DNA of 46,454 nucleotides from Bdellovibrionales bacterium (GTDB lineage Bacteria > Bdellovibrionota > Bdellovibrionia > Bdellovibrionales > UBA1609), in the NCBI GenBank assembly GCA_007121385.1, contig SKLV01000060.1:1-46454 (forward strand). Direction: 5' to 3'. Position numbers and translations under genes: made by a program. How positions within the stretch are numbered: the first letter of the stretch is position 1; the number at the start of each line of letters is the position of its first letter. Of the stretch, positions 38,173 through 46,454 are shown piece after piece. The notes beneath the pieces are model-generated. The model was given only the letters and a program-made list of their open reading frames with translations. It made no database searches and had not been told where the DNA came from.

Positions 38173-39896
38173 CGAATGTCCTCCAAAATAAGCTGCAAAG
38201 TCTGTTTTCCATTAAAGTAATTCCATTGGGGATGAGCCAGCACCTCAACCGGGCGGCCCGGCCTCAAGCCCTCCGAGCGCAGAACCTGATGTTGAGGGGG
38301 GGGAGAAAACCATAAAGCCTCCATACGCACCTGAGACCAACTGCGATCGGCCAGCTCCAATTTGAGATGGCCCCCTCTCAGCTCCCGCAATGACTTCACC
38401 TCCAGTTCATCCAAATGAAAGCGGGGCAACTCAAACTCAGCACCAAAGGGCCCCAAACCCTCATACCACTTCATCATCTGTGGGGTCACCTCTGGCAGTC
38501 GGCCTGAGGCATCGTAATACTCCACCTCTGCCCCCTCGCAACTCTTTTGGCTCTGATAAAAGTCACAGAGCTGTGCAAACAATTCTCCGACTCTATCCGG
38601 ATGAATCTCAAAGCCAGCGGCCTGAGCATGGCCCCCAAATCTCTCCAAGGCCGAGCTGGCCCTCTCCAATCCGGCCAAGACTCCGGGCTCCAAGCCAGTG
38701 CCCCGAGCACTGCCCACAATCATCCCCTCACGCAAAGCCCCTACAAAGCTGGGGCGGGAAAATTTCTGTGCCAGTCGAGTGGCCACCAGTCCCACCACCC
38801 CTGGATGAAAACTCTCATCCCAAACCAAAAGACAGGGAGGTGTTTCACCACTCTCAGCCTGAAGGGCCAACACCCTCTCTTCTGCCAGAGCCTCTGCCGC
38901 AGCCTGTAGAGCCACTCTCTCCTCGTTGTTCTGAACCACCTGGGCCACCCTCTCTTCGGCCTCTGCATCAGACTTTAAAAAGAATAGATCAATGGGAAAA
39001 ATCCCCTGCTCCATGCGGCTCAAGGCATTGAGCTTGGGCGCAAAGCGAATGGCCACATCCTGAGCACTCAGAGGTCTCCCCCAAAGCCCCAAATTCTTCA
39101 GCAGAGCTCGCAAGCCCGGTCGCTGAGTCCTGGCCAACTCCACCAAGCCATGCTTGACCAAAACTCTATTCTCCTCCACCAGGGGAACCATATCGGTTAA
39201 AGTGCCAATCACAAAGCAGTCCAGTAGCTCTTTCGAGTTGATCTCAGACTTGACCCATCCTCTCTCCTGAAACTTCATCTTAAGCGCCAAAAACAGATAA
39301 AAGGCCACCCCGGCCCCGCACAGATGTCCCATCCCTGAGGGACAAGTCCCCTTATTGGGGTTCACCAGGGCCACAGCCTGGGGCAGTTGCTCTTTAGGTA
39401 AATGATGATCGGTAATAATAAGGTCTAGACCCAGCTGCTGAGCCCTTTGGGCCCCATCCAGAGCCGTAATCCCCAGATCAATGGTCACCACCAGCTGAAC
39501 TCCCTGGGCCTTTAAGGACTCCAGGGCTGAAACATGGAGACCATAGCCCTCAGAGAGCCGACGAGGTTGATAGTGACAGAGATTTTCAAAGCCCAAAATC
39601 TCCAGACCTCTTTTGAGCAGGGCCAAGCCTGAGGTTCCATCCAGATCAAAATCCGCATAGAGGCAAACCTTCTCTCTCTTTTCATAGGCGGAACAAAGCC
39701 TGGCAACGGCCGCCTCCATTTGATCTAGACTCAAGGGGCTCCTCAACTGCTTAAGCTGAGGAGAGAAAAGCCTTTGAATGTCGTCCTGAGATTCAATCCT
39801 CCGGGACTGGAGGATCTGCCAGATCAGGGAGGGCATGGGAAAGGGCGGAGATGAGCTGGCAGAGGCCAGTCTGGGCTGCCAGGGCTTGGTAGGCAA
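38169..39896 (-). CDS. recJ: Single-stranded-DNA exonuclease RecJ
   Basis: This is a 5'-3' exonuclease in recombination and mismatch repair (575 residues). The DHH domain shows ADFDLDGTSG (usually DYDVDG), VTIDLGI and ITDHHLP. NPNKGTCPSGMGHLCGAGVA follows. The DHHA1 domain has GSARGTG and ERFGGHAQAAGFEI. A C-terminal OB-like domain closes it. The start is TTG 39896 behind GGGGGAGAG. It follows secF by 24 bases and overlaps queC. Confidence 0.93.
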   Translation of the reverse strand: MPTKPWQPRLASASSSPPFPMPSLIWQILQSRRIESQDDIQRLFSPQLKQLRSPLSLDQMEAAVARLCSAYEKREKVCLYADFDLDGTSGLALLKRGLEILGFENLCHYQPRRLSEGYGLHVSALESLKAQGVQLVVTIDLGITALDGAQRAQQLGLDLIITDHHLPKEQLPQAVALVNPNKGTCPSGMGHLCGAGVAFYLFLALKMKFQERGWVKSEINSKELLDCFVIGTLTDMVPLVEENRVLVKHGLVELARTQRPGLRALLKNLGLWGRPLSAQDVAIRFAPKLNALSRMEQGIFPIDLFFLKSDAEAEERVAQVVQNNEERVALQAAAEALAEERVLALQAESGETPPCLLVWDESFHPGVVGLVATRLAQKFSRPSFVGALREGMIVGSARGTGLEPGVLAGLERASSALERFGGHAQAAGFEIHPDRVGELFAQLCDFYQSQKSCEGAEVEYYDASGRLPEVTPQMMKWYEGLGPFGAEFELPRFHLDELEVKSLRELRGGHLKLELADRSWSQVRMEALWFSPPPQHQVLRSEGLRPGRPVEVLAHPQWNYFNGKQTLQLILEDIR

Positions 39897-39920
39897 AACT
39901 CTCTCCCCCTCTCTTTCAGC

Positions 39921-40919
39921 TTAAGCGGCTGCAGCAGCCAGAGCCTTCTTGCGCTCCTCCAGTCGATCCAACCAGATCACTATGGGAGCTGCCACATAAA
40001 TTGTGGAATAAGTTCCCAAGACCAATCCAATGGCCAAAGTAAAGGCAAAATCCTGAATCACCCCACCCGCAATAAAGTAAAGGGCCAGGATCGCCAACAT
40101 GGTGGTGGTGGTGGTCAATAAAGTGCGAGAAAGAGTGTCGTTGAGAGAGCGGTTCACTACCCAAGAGAACTTTTCATCTCGATAAATACTCAAATTTTCC
40201 CGAATCCGGTCAAAGACCACGATGGTGTCGTTGAGAGAGTACCCAATCAGGGTTAAAATAGCAGCCAGGGTCTGAACATTCACCTCTATGCGAAAGAGAG
40301 CAAAAATTCCCAGAGTGATAATGGCATCATGAAAAAGGCAAAAAACCGCCCCTGGGGCAAATTTGTAATCAAAACGCATTCCAATATAAAAGAGAACCAA
40401 GAGTAAGCTGTAAAACATAGCCAGGAGTCCATTGCGCTTCAACTCCGCCCCAATCTGAGGTCCCACCGAGTCCACTCGACGAATCACCGGCCCCTCTGAG
40501 GAAAAGAAAGAGGTGAGAGCCGAGGTGATCTTTTGAATGGTCTCGTTGACCAGGGCCTGGGTCTCTTCATCCGTTTCCCCTTCGATAATTCCTAGGCGAA
40601 TCAAAAATTCATGCTCGTCCCCAAAGCTCTGGACTGAGGCATTTTGAAAGCCCAACTCATTGGTGAATTGGCGCACTTGGGCTACATCCACATCCTCTTG
40701 AAACTGAACCTGTACTTCCGTTCCACCAGCAAAGTCGATCCCGAAGTTGAAGCCAGTGATCAAGATGTTCGCCAAGGCCAAGACAGAGAGAACCGCCGAG
40801 ACCACAGCAAACTGTTTAGCAATGGCCAGAAAGTCAAAACGCCCAGGGTTGTTTTTTGAAGTTCTTCTTGGGCCCTCTCCCGAACCAGTCCCTTTATTGC
40901 TTCCCATTCGATTTCCCAT
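39921..40919 (-). CDS. secF: Protein translocase subunit SecF
   Basis: This proton-driven helper of Sec export works with SecD. It has 332 residues, six membrane segments and a periplasmic domain. Signatures are FGIDFAGGTEVQVQF, GPQIGAELKRNGL, and GYSLNDTIVVFDRIREN. The N-terminus carries ~20 extra polar residues before the first helix. It begins four bases after secD. An Ala-rich tail ends it. Confidence 0.95.
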   Translation of the reverse strand: MGNRMGSNKGTGSGEGPRRTSKNNPGRFDFLAIAKQFAVVSAVLSVLALANILITGFNFGIDFAGGTEVQVQFQEDVDVAQVRQFTNELGFQNASVQSFGDEHEFLIRLGIIEGETDEETQALVNETIQKITSALTSFFSSEGPVIRRVDSVGPQIGAELKRNGLLAMFYSLLLVLFYIGMRFDYKFAPGAVFCLFHDAIITLGIFALFRIEVNVQTLAAILTLIGYSLNDTIVVFDRIRENLSIYRDEKFSWVVNRSLNDTLSRTLLTTTTTMLAILALYFIAGGVIQDFAFTLAIGLVLGTYSTIYVAAPIVIWLDRLEERKKALAAAAA

Positions 40920-40923
40920 CCAC

Positions 40924-42648
40924 TTATCTCCCCACTGCCGCTGAATTCACATTTACTGGGACCAGGTTTTTAAAGCCCAACCGCCCTACTAAAATCTCCA
41001 TAATTGTCCGTGAGACAAAGAGAGCCGTAAACATAGAGGTCACAATTCCAGCTGTCAAAGTCACAGCAAAGCCCTTCACCGGCCCGGTTCCGTAATACAT
41101 CAACACAATACACACAGCCACTGTTGTAATGTTGGCATCAAAGATGGCCGAGAAAGCATTGCCAAAGCCCATGCGAATGGCACTTTGAATTCCAGCTCCT
41201 TTGCGCAGTTCCTCTTTAATTCTTTCAAAAATAATCACATTGGCATCCACAGCCATACCGATGGTCAGCACTAAACCTGCCACACCGGGAAGCGTGAGGG
41301 TGGCCCCCAAAGAGGTGAGAATAGCCATAACAAAAAAGAGATTTAAAATAAGAGCGATATTGGCGATCAGGCCAAGAGTTCGATAGTAAATCAACATAAA
41401 GATCAAAACCAGAACTCCCCCCACCATTCCGGCAATGCTGCCTTTGCGGATGGAGTCAGCTCCCAATGTGGGGCCCACTGTGCGCTCCTCCAATTGCTCC
41501 AAGTTGGCTGGGAGGGAGCCCGCCCGCAGCGTGGTGGCAATCATATGGGCTTCTGCCAAAGATTGCTGATAATCTCTGGAACCCAAGGTGATCTGCCCGG
41601 AGTCCGTGATTCGCCCTCGCAAAACCGGAGCTGAGACCACCACATCATCTAACACAATGGCCATCTGTCGCCCTAAGTTGGCCCCGGTCAATTCGCCCGA
41701 GAGTCTGCGGCCCTCGGGGCCCCAGCGGAAAGTCACAGCTGGCTGGTTGAACTCGGTAAAGCTCACTCGAGCATCGGTCAACATATCCCCCGTGAGCTGC
41801 TGATCCATCTTGAGCAACAGGGGAATGCGGCCCATTTCAAGGCTGGTGGCATTGGGAGCCCGCTCAAAGAAGATGGCTGTGTCCTCGGGAATACGGCCCT
41901 GCAAAGCCTCATTCACTCTTGCCACATACTCTTGATAGCGCAAATCGTCCTGACCTAAAGTAAAGCCACCGGCCTCTTCCACCTCGTTGACCAAAGCCAT
42001 CAACTGGTTGACATCCATATCCTCAGAGACAATGCGAAAGACCAATCGAGCCGCCCGGTTGATCAACTCCTTGGCTCGGGCGGAGTCCTGAATTCCCGGA
42101 AGCTGAACGACAATACGATCTCGACCCTGAGCCGCAATCACGGGCTCAGCCACGCCAAACTCATCAATCCGATTGCGGATCACTTCGATGGATTGGTTCA
42201 GCACCTGCTGCTGAAACTCCCTGGTGTTCTGTTCAAACTGGCGCAGAGTCATAGATGTGGCCGAACGATCCAGTATCTGCAGCTCGCGAGCATAATTGTC
42301 GGCGATGTACTTTTCCAAAAGAGGAAAGTCGGCGGCATCACTGAGCACAACTTGGATCTGGGGAGGACGGCCGGAGAGAAGGCTCACAGACTCAACGCGG
42401 ACCCCTCGCTCCACCAGGTCCTCTCTGATGGTGCGGGAGAGGCGCTCGTTGCGCTCCCGCAGAACCCCATCCACATCCACTCCCATGACCAAGTGAATGC
42501 CTCCTTGAATATCCAGGCCCATCACCATCTTATCCCGGGAGAACCACCAACCTTCACCGAGGTCTACAAAATTGGGTAAAATCCAAATGGTGGCCACCAC
42601 CAAAGTTGCCATAATAATGGCAATGCGAACTCTGAAACTCTCTATCAT
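40924..42648 (-). CDS. secD: Protein translocase subunit SecD
   Basis: This is the 574-residue partner of SecF. One N-terminal membrane segment is followed by the periplasmic P1 region (MGLDIQGGIHLVMGVD, EVIRNRIDEFGVAEP). The C-terminal five-helix RND part has VLTIGMAVDANVIIFERIKEE with the conserved Asp. The start overlaps yajC by four bases. The order yajC-secD-secF is standard. Confidence 0.95.
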   Translation of the reverse strand: MIESFRVRIAIIMATLVVATIWILPNFVDLGEGWWFSRDKMVMGLDIQGGIHLVMGVDVDGVLRERNERLSRTIREDLVERGVRVESVSLLSGRPPQIQVVLSDAADFPLLEKYIADNYARELQILDRSATSMTLRQFEQNTREFQQQVLNQSIEVIRNRIDEFGVAEPVIAAQGRDRIVVQLPGIQDSARAKELINRAARLVFRIVSEDMDVNQLMALVNEVEEAGGFTLGQDDLRYQEYVARVNEALQGRIPEDTAIFFERAPNATSLEMGRIPLLLKMDQQLTGDMLTDARVSFTEFNQPAVTFRWGPEGRRLSGELTGANLGRQMAIVLDDVVVSAPVLRGRITDSGQITLGSRDYQQSLAEAHMIATTLRAGSLPANLEQLEERTVGPTLGADSIRKGSIAGMVGGVLVLIFMLIYYRTLGLIANIALILNLFFVMAILTSLGATLTLPGVAGLVLTIGMAVDANVIIFERIKEELRKGAGIQSAIRMGFGNAFSAIFDANITTVAVCIVLMYYGTGPVKGFAVTLTAGIVTSMFTALFVSRTIMEILVGRLGFKNLVPVNVNSAAVGR

Positions 42649-43016
42649 TTTTTGTCCTCACCACTGTTGGCTGGAGATGCAATTTGGGTTTTGAGAATCC
42701 GGATTCGGACGTCCTTTGCAATCTCCAAAGTCACATACTGATCCGTCAAGCCCTCTATGGTTCCCAAAATACCCCCTGATGTCAAAACCGAATCACCGCG
42801 CCGCAAACCCTCCAAAAAAATCTGGTGGTTTTTAGCTCGGCGCTGCTGGGGTCGAATGAGCAAAAAGTAAAAAATAATCAGAATAAAAACAAAGGGCATC
42901 AACTGTTCCCAGACACTGGGCCCCGATCCCGCCCCTTGAGCCCAAGCCACAGAGCTGGCGCTGGCACCCACGAGCAGTGAAGTTAAAATGACCCTGAACC
43001 TAAGAAATAACTGCAT
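42645..43016 (-). CDS. yajC: Preprotein translocase subunit YajC
   Basis: This is a small accessory subunit of SecDF, about 123 residues. I take ATG 43016, which has GGAGG five bases upstream; the longer in-frame version from 43052 includes that site. A signal-like segment (SLLVGASASSVAWA) comes first and is unusual for YajC, which is normally a single-pass protein. The main helix (FVFILIIFYFLLIRPQQRR) and the domain RGDSVLTSGGILGTI follow. Confidence 0.9.
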   Translation of the reverse strand: MQLFLRFRVILTSLLVGASASSVAWAQGAGSGPSVWEQLMPFVFILIIFYFLLIRPQQRRAKNHQIFLEGLRRGDSVLTSGGILGTIEGLTDQYVTLEIAKDVRIRILKTQIASPANSGEDKK

Positions 43017-43160
43017 TTTTTCCTCCATCGACAAGCGTTCGCACCCTTTCATTGGCCCTTAAAAAAATCAACGACTATTTAAGGCGAGCGGGCTGGCTTG
43101 TGAATCAGAACCAGCCTATGGAGCTGATCTGACAGCCTCTAACGCAACGCCGCCAGCTGC

Positions 43161-44291
<1,131 letters not shown>

Positions 44292-44431
44292 TTAGCCCAC
44301 TTTAACCCCAAGGTCAGCAGGCATTTACTAGGAATATTCAGATTTTATGTGAATTTTGTGAAGAGAACTAAAATTCCCACTCTCAGAGCCCCCTGCTATT
44401 CTTTTCGAACATCACCAACAAGGAGGGATCT

Positions 44432-44836
44432 ATGACTTCACAGCAATCAGCCAACCAGCCCCGTTTCCACTACGAGATTGCCTTTGCCGACCAGGACCCC
44501 ATTGAGAGTGTGCGGCAAGAAGTGCTTAAAGGCATGGTGAAACTGGAGCGAGTTTTCAATCGCATCATCTCCTGCCATGTGACCCTGCGCACCCCTCATC
44601 GCCACCAAGTTCAGCCCCTCCATGAGGCCCATATTTATTTGGAAATTCCCGGCGATGATTTGGTGATCAACAACGGCTCCAGCCGAAGACTGAGTCACCA
44701 GGATCCCCATTTGGCCGTACGCCAAGCTTTCCGCGCCCTGCACCGACAGCTGCGCAAACAAGTGGAACGTATGCAGGAGAGGTCTTCCCGACCCAGACCC
44801 GAGCCCTTAGTCCTTGAGGGAACCGCCAACCTGTGA
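44432..44836 (+). CDS. Ribosome hibernation factor, HPF/RaiA family (short form)
   Basis: This is a 134-residue S30Ae-family protein that binds idle 30S subunits. The N-terminal beta-alpha part has FHYEIAFADQDP and HVTLRTPHRHQ. The helix VRQAFRALHRQLRKQVERM is family-like. The C-terminal dimerisation domain of long HPF is missing, and a Pro/Arg/Glu tail replaces it. AAGGAGG lies eight bases before ATG 44432. Older names call this family sigma-54 modulation proteins. It lies inside the block between queA and tgt. Confidence 0.8.
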   Translation: MTSQQSANQPRFHYEIAFADQDPIESVRQEVLKGMVKLERVFNRIISCHVTLRTPHRHQVQPLHEAHIYLEIPGDDLVINNGSSRRLSHQDPHLAVRQAFRALHRQLRKQVERMQERSSRPRPEPLVLEGTANL

Positions 44837-44838
44837 CA

Positions 44839-44857
44839 GGCTAGTGGTGATAGCCTA
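44839..44857 (+). repeat. Hairpin between the hibernation-factor and His/Cys-rich genes
   Basis: AGGCTA and TAGCCT flank a 7-base loop. There is no T-run, so it is a weak terminator or a processing hairpin at best. Confidence 0.3.
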
Positions 44858-44886
44858 ATTGTTCACCATCAACAGGAGAGACCGCT

Positions 44887-45231
44887 ATGTCACAAAAAGG
44901 GTTTTTAACCGCTTTTTTCAGTATTATTTTTGTTTTGGGAATGGGCCTTAGTGCCACTCCCTCAGCTTGGGCCTCTTGTGGCAAAGAGCACAAGCACGAG
45001 CATAAACATGACCATGACCACAAACATGGAGAGTGCGATGAGGACGGCGAAGGTAAGGCCTGTTCTCGCTGTGGCAAGGACAAAGGGGAAAAAAGCTGCG
45101 GCAAAAAGGAAGGCAAAGCTTACAAAAAAGGACACAGGGGTCACAAAAAGGGCATGAAGGAAAGAGCTTCAGAAGCTCAAGAGTCTTCGCCTGGAAGATC
45201 CCGCAGCGCCCCCCGAGTTTTTGAACTCTAA
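44887..45231 (+). CDS. Secreted His/Cys/Lys-rich protein
   Basis: This is a 114-residue protein with a signal peptide ending PSAWA. The mature part begins SCGKEHKHEHKHDHDHKHG, then has CxxC spacing (SRCGKDKG, CGKK), then Lys- and Gly-rich sequence. The His-Lys alternation and the cysteines point to metal binding in the periplasm, perhaps as a zinc, nickel or copper buffer. No domain is recognised. AGGAGA lies eight bases before ATG 44887. It is parallel to the hibernation-factor gene 50 bases upstream. Confidence 0.65.
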   Translation: MSQKGFLTAFFSIIFVLGMGLSATPSAWASCGKEHKHEHKHDHDHKHGECDEDGEGKACSRCGKDKGEKSCGKKEGKAYKKGHRGHKKGMKERASEAQESSPGRSRSAPRVFEL

Positions 45232-45263
45232 AAGTCTTTATCGGTCGAGTAAATTTGACCTTA

Positions 45264-45299
45264 AGAGAGCCAGGGGCACCCGTTGCCCCAGGACTCTCT
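45264..45299. repeat. Long imperfect inverted repeat between the His/Cys-rich gene and vapC
   Basis: AGAGAG (45264-45269) pairs with CTCTCT (45294-45299) and, inside, GGGGCA with TGCCCC around CCCGT. It has no T-run. It could be a terminator relic or a boundary of the inserted vapBC segment. Confidence 0.35.
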
Positions 45300-45400
45300 C
45301 CCCCTGCATATGAATACTCCTGCCCGTAAACGCAAGTAACAAAACCTGACGATGAGATTGGAGAGCTCAAAAAATTTTCCCTTAACGGAGCCGATGTGAC

Positions 45401-45823
45401 CTAAATTAACTTGATAGGGCTCAAGAACGAATACTTTTTGAAATCGGAATCCCATGTGAAGATTCGTTTTACTCCATGACTTCTAAGGCAAAGAGCAATG
45501 CGAGCATCAAAAATTTCGTTTCCTTTCAATCCGGAAATTTCTTTTTCAATCTTTGGAAGATCTTTCCACCAGTCGGTCGGCTCATCCAATATTAAAACAT
45601 TATAACTTTCGAGAAAAGATGAGAAATGAGATACAGCTTTAGTTAGATTTAATGGCCTCTCAAAAACTCTGGGGTGAGTCAGTATTCTAATGGTTTCTCC
45701 TACATTTGTTGGCGTTGTACAAAGAAGATCGCTTAGATTATCCAAGCCTTTTATGGCATTGGCATGATTGGACGACGTAGAAACCAAAGCCGCTATTAAT
45801 ACATTTGTATCAAGTCCTGTCAT
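45401..45823 (-). CDS. vapC: VapC-type PIN-domain toxin
   Basis: This is a likely endoribonuclease toxin of 140 residues. The PIN acidic residues are in place: D5 in LDTNVLI, E43 in NVGETI, D106 in IFDARI and D125/D127 in WDSDF. It overlaps the antitoxin gene by 14 bases, as is usual for toxin-antitoxin pairs. The region is clearly richer in A/T than its neighbours, with different codon use, so transfer is likely. Confidence 0.88.
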   Translation of the reverse strand: MTGLDTNVLIAALVSTSSNHANAIKGLDNLSDLLCTTPTNVGETIRILTHPRVFERPLNLTKAVSHFSSFLESYNVLILDEPTDWWKDLPKIEKEISGLKGNEIFDARIALCLRSHGVKRIFTWDSDFKKYSFLSPIKLI

Positions 45824-46046
45824 CGTCCAACGACTCCATCCATTCTTTTCGGCTAGAGAGATCTACTTTTTGTTCTCCCAGGCTAATGGCCTTAAAGGGA
45901 ATAGACTTGCCTTTTTGCTTTTTCCATAAGTCTCTTCCAAGAGCACTCCACTGACTTATAATCTCACTTAAAGATCGACCTGTGGACGCTGACTCTTTTT
46001 TTGCGTCTTCATAAACTCGATCATCTATTATTAGGCTCGTTTTCAC
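45810..46046 (-). CDS. vapB: VapB-type antitoxin (ribbon-helix-helix)
   Basis: This is a 78-residue protein. The N-terminus MKTSLIIDDRVYEDAKKESA and GRSLSEIIS match a ribbon-helix-helix DNA-binding fold; the acidic C-terminus would neutralise the toxin. GTG 46046 has AAGGAG seven bases upstream. A promoter with an overlapping inverted repeat lies before it, which fits autoregulation. Confidence 0.85.
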   Translation of the reverse strand: MKTSLIIDDRVYEDAKKESASTGRSLSEIISQWSALGRDLWKKQKGKSIPFKAISLGEQKVDLSSRKEWMESLDDDRT

Positions 46047-46062
46047 GCATATCTCCTTATAG

Positions 46063-46097
46063 ATTCTAATTATAAGAATATGTATTCAAAGTAGCAA
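46063..46097 (-). promoter_or_regulatory. vapBC promoter and operator
   Basis: On the minus strand TTGCTA (46097-46092) and a perfect TATAAT (46074-46069) are 17 bases apart. ATTCT-N7-AGAAT (46063-46079) is an inverted repeat covering the -10, as expected for an operator bound by VapB. Confidence 0.65.
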
Positions 46098-46191
46098 GGA
46101 TAATTATTCGCCCGTATCGATGTGAGAAGGCCATTGAGCAACTTGGAATCACACAAGTTCTAACCCATCTCGCCGGTGGCCTCAGTGGGCC

Positions 46192-46454
46192 TCAGCGAGT
46201 CCAAATGGAGAGATCACCATAGCTGAATAAGCGAAACTCTTTGTCCAGGGCCCACTTATAGGCCTCCATGACTCTTTGCTGACCGGCAAAGGCACAGACT
46301 AAGGCCAGGAGAGTGGAGCCCGGCTGGTGAAAATTGGTCATCAGCCCCTCCACCACTTGAAACTCATAGCCCGGCTGAATCAAGAGATCCGTGCCCCCGG
46401 CCACACTCCCATCGGACTGAGTCTCAAAGTGCCCCTGGGCCCAGGCCTCAAGAC
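46192..46454 (-). CDS. queA: S-adenosylmethionine:tRNA ribosyltransferase-isomerase QueA (3' part)
   Basis: This makes epoxyqueuosine on tRNA after Tgt has inserted preQ1. The last ~86 residues are visible; the gene runs off the right edge. The end matches QueA: GYEFQVVEGLMTNFHQPGST, LLALVCAFAG and RLFSYGDLSIW. It stops at TGA 46194-46192. In many bacteria queA directly precedes tgt; here about 1.9 kb lies between them. Confidence 0.9.
   Translation of the reverse strand, partial: LEAWAQGHFETQSDGSVAGGTDLLIQPGYEFQVVEGLMTNFHQPGSTLLALVCAFAGQQRVMEAYKWALDKEFRLFSYGDLSIWTR

Noticed and set aside
43091-43116. GGCTGG/CCAGCC hairpin after tgt as an intrinsic terminator
   Set aside because: No T-run follows on either strand, and the downstream yajC-secD-secF genes are usually co-transcribed with tgt.
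44948-45370. 140-codon minus-strand frame over the His/Cys-rich gene
   Set aside because: Its sequence is Cys/Leu-rich complement of the His/Lys codons. The plus-strand gene has a signal peptide and ribosome site.
45261-45455. Small minus-strand gene between vapC and the His/Cys-rich gene
   Set aside because: It overlaps the end of vapC, covers a hairpin, and shows no coding signature.

Overview
The window is about 52% GC and gene-dense. It has no rRNA, tRNA, CRISPR array or insertion sequence that I could find. The gene set is typical of a Gram-negative, double-membraned bacterium. A member of the Bdellovibrionota or a close relative (the former delta-proteobacterial predators) fits best. 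Signs of this are lipoproteins whose signal peptides end in FQNCS, a membrane-anchored PilZ protein, a fused alpha/beta 2-oxoacid dehydrogenase E1, several TTG and GTG starts, and several likely sigma-54 promoters. The taxonomic call is an inference from gene style, not from a marker gene.

Layout, left to right. Positions 1-4652 hold a zinc uptake operon: a cut-off gene, a lipoprotein, an outer-membrane barrel, then ZnuA, ZnuC and ZnuB, with overlapping or nearly touching ends. Positions 4649-9740 hold a secreted protein of unknown function, a cystathionine beta-synthase core enzyme, two poorly characterised proteins, and a secreted coiled-coil/SH3 protein. Positions 9741-10212 are non-coding. 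They carry a very good sigma-54 promoter followed about 25 bases later by a perfect intrinsic terminator, which predicts a ~55-nt RNA whose loop copies the 3' tail of 16S rRNA. Positions 10213-15823 are housekeeping genes: amidase, RNase PH, RdgB, Prs, L25, Pth, YchF.

Positions 15828-21208 hold a PilZ protein, glutaryl-CoA dehydrogenase, and a divergent pair made of fused E1 and an FabD-like acyltransferase. The pair could link branched-chain oxoacid oxidation to acyl-ACP priming. Positions 21324-29793 hold a zinc-ribbon/TPR protein, an oligopeptide ABC transporter (OppABC), a lytic transglycosylase and RadA. GlpK overlaps RadA tail to tail by 98 bases. Positions 31294-36109 are an accessory surface region: an orphan Tad-like pilin, a thioredoxin-like protein, three lipoproteins and an Sfp-type phosphopantetheinyl transferase. 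Two of the lipoproteins are paralogues built from a 17-residue 'RGP' repeat that I do not recognise.

Positions 36322-46454 hold Nfu and then a long leftward run: tgt, yajC, secD, secF, recJ, queC and a DUF366 gene. The 3' end of queA lies at the right edge. Between queA and tgt sits a small inserted block: a hibernation-factor gene, a secreted His/Cys-rich protein and an AT-rich VapBC toxin-antitoxin pair.

Two things stand out as possibly undescribed. One is the putative sigma-54 set: the short C-rich RNA, the RGP-repeat lipoproteins and the TPR gene all have GG-N10-GC elements close to the expected start. The other is the RGP-repeat lipoprotein family itself.
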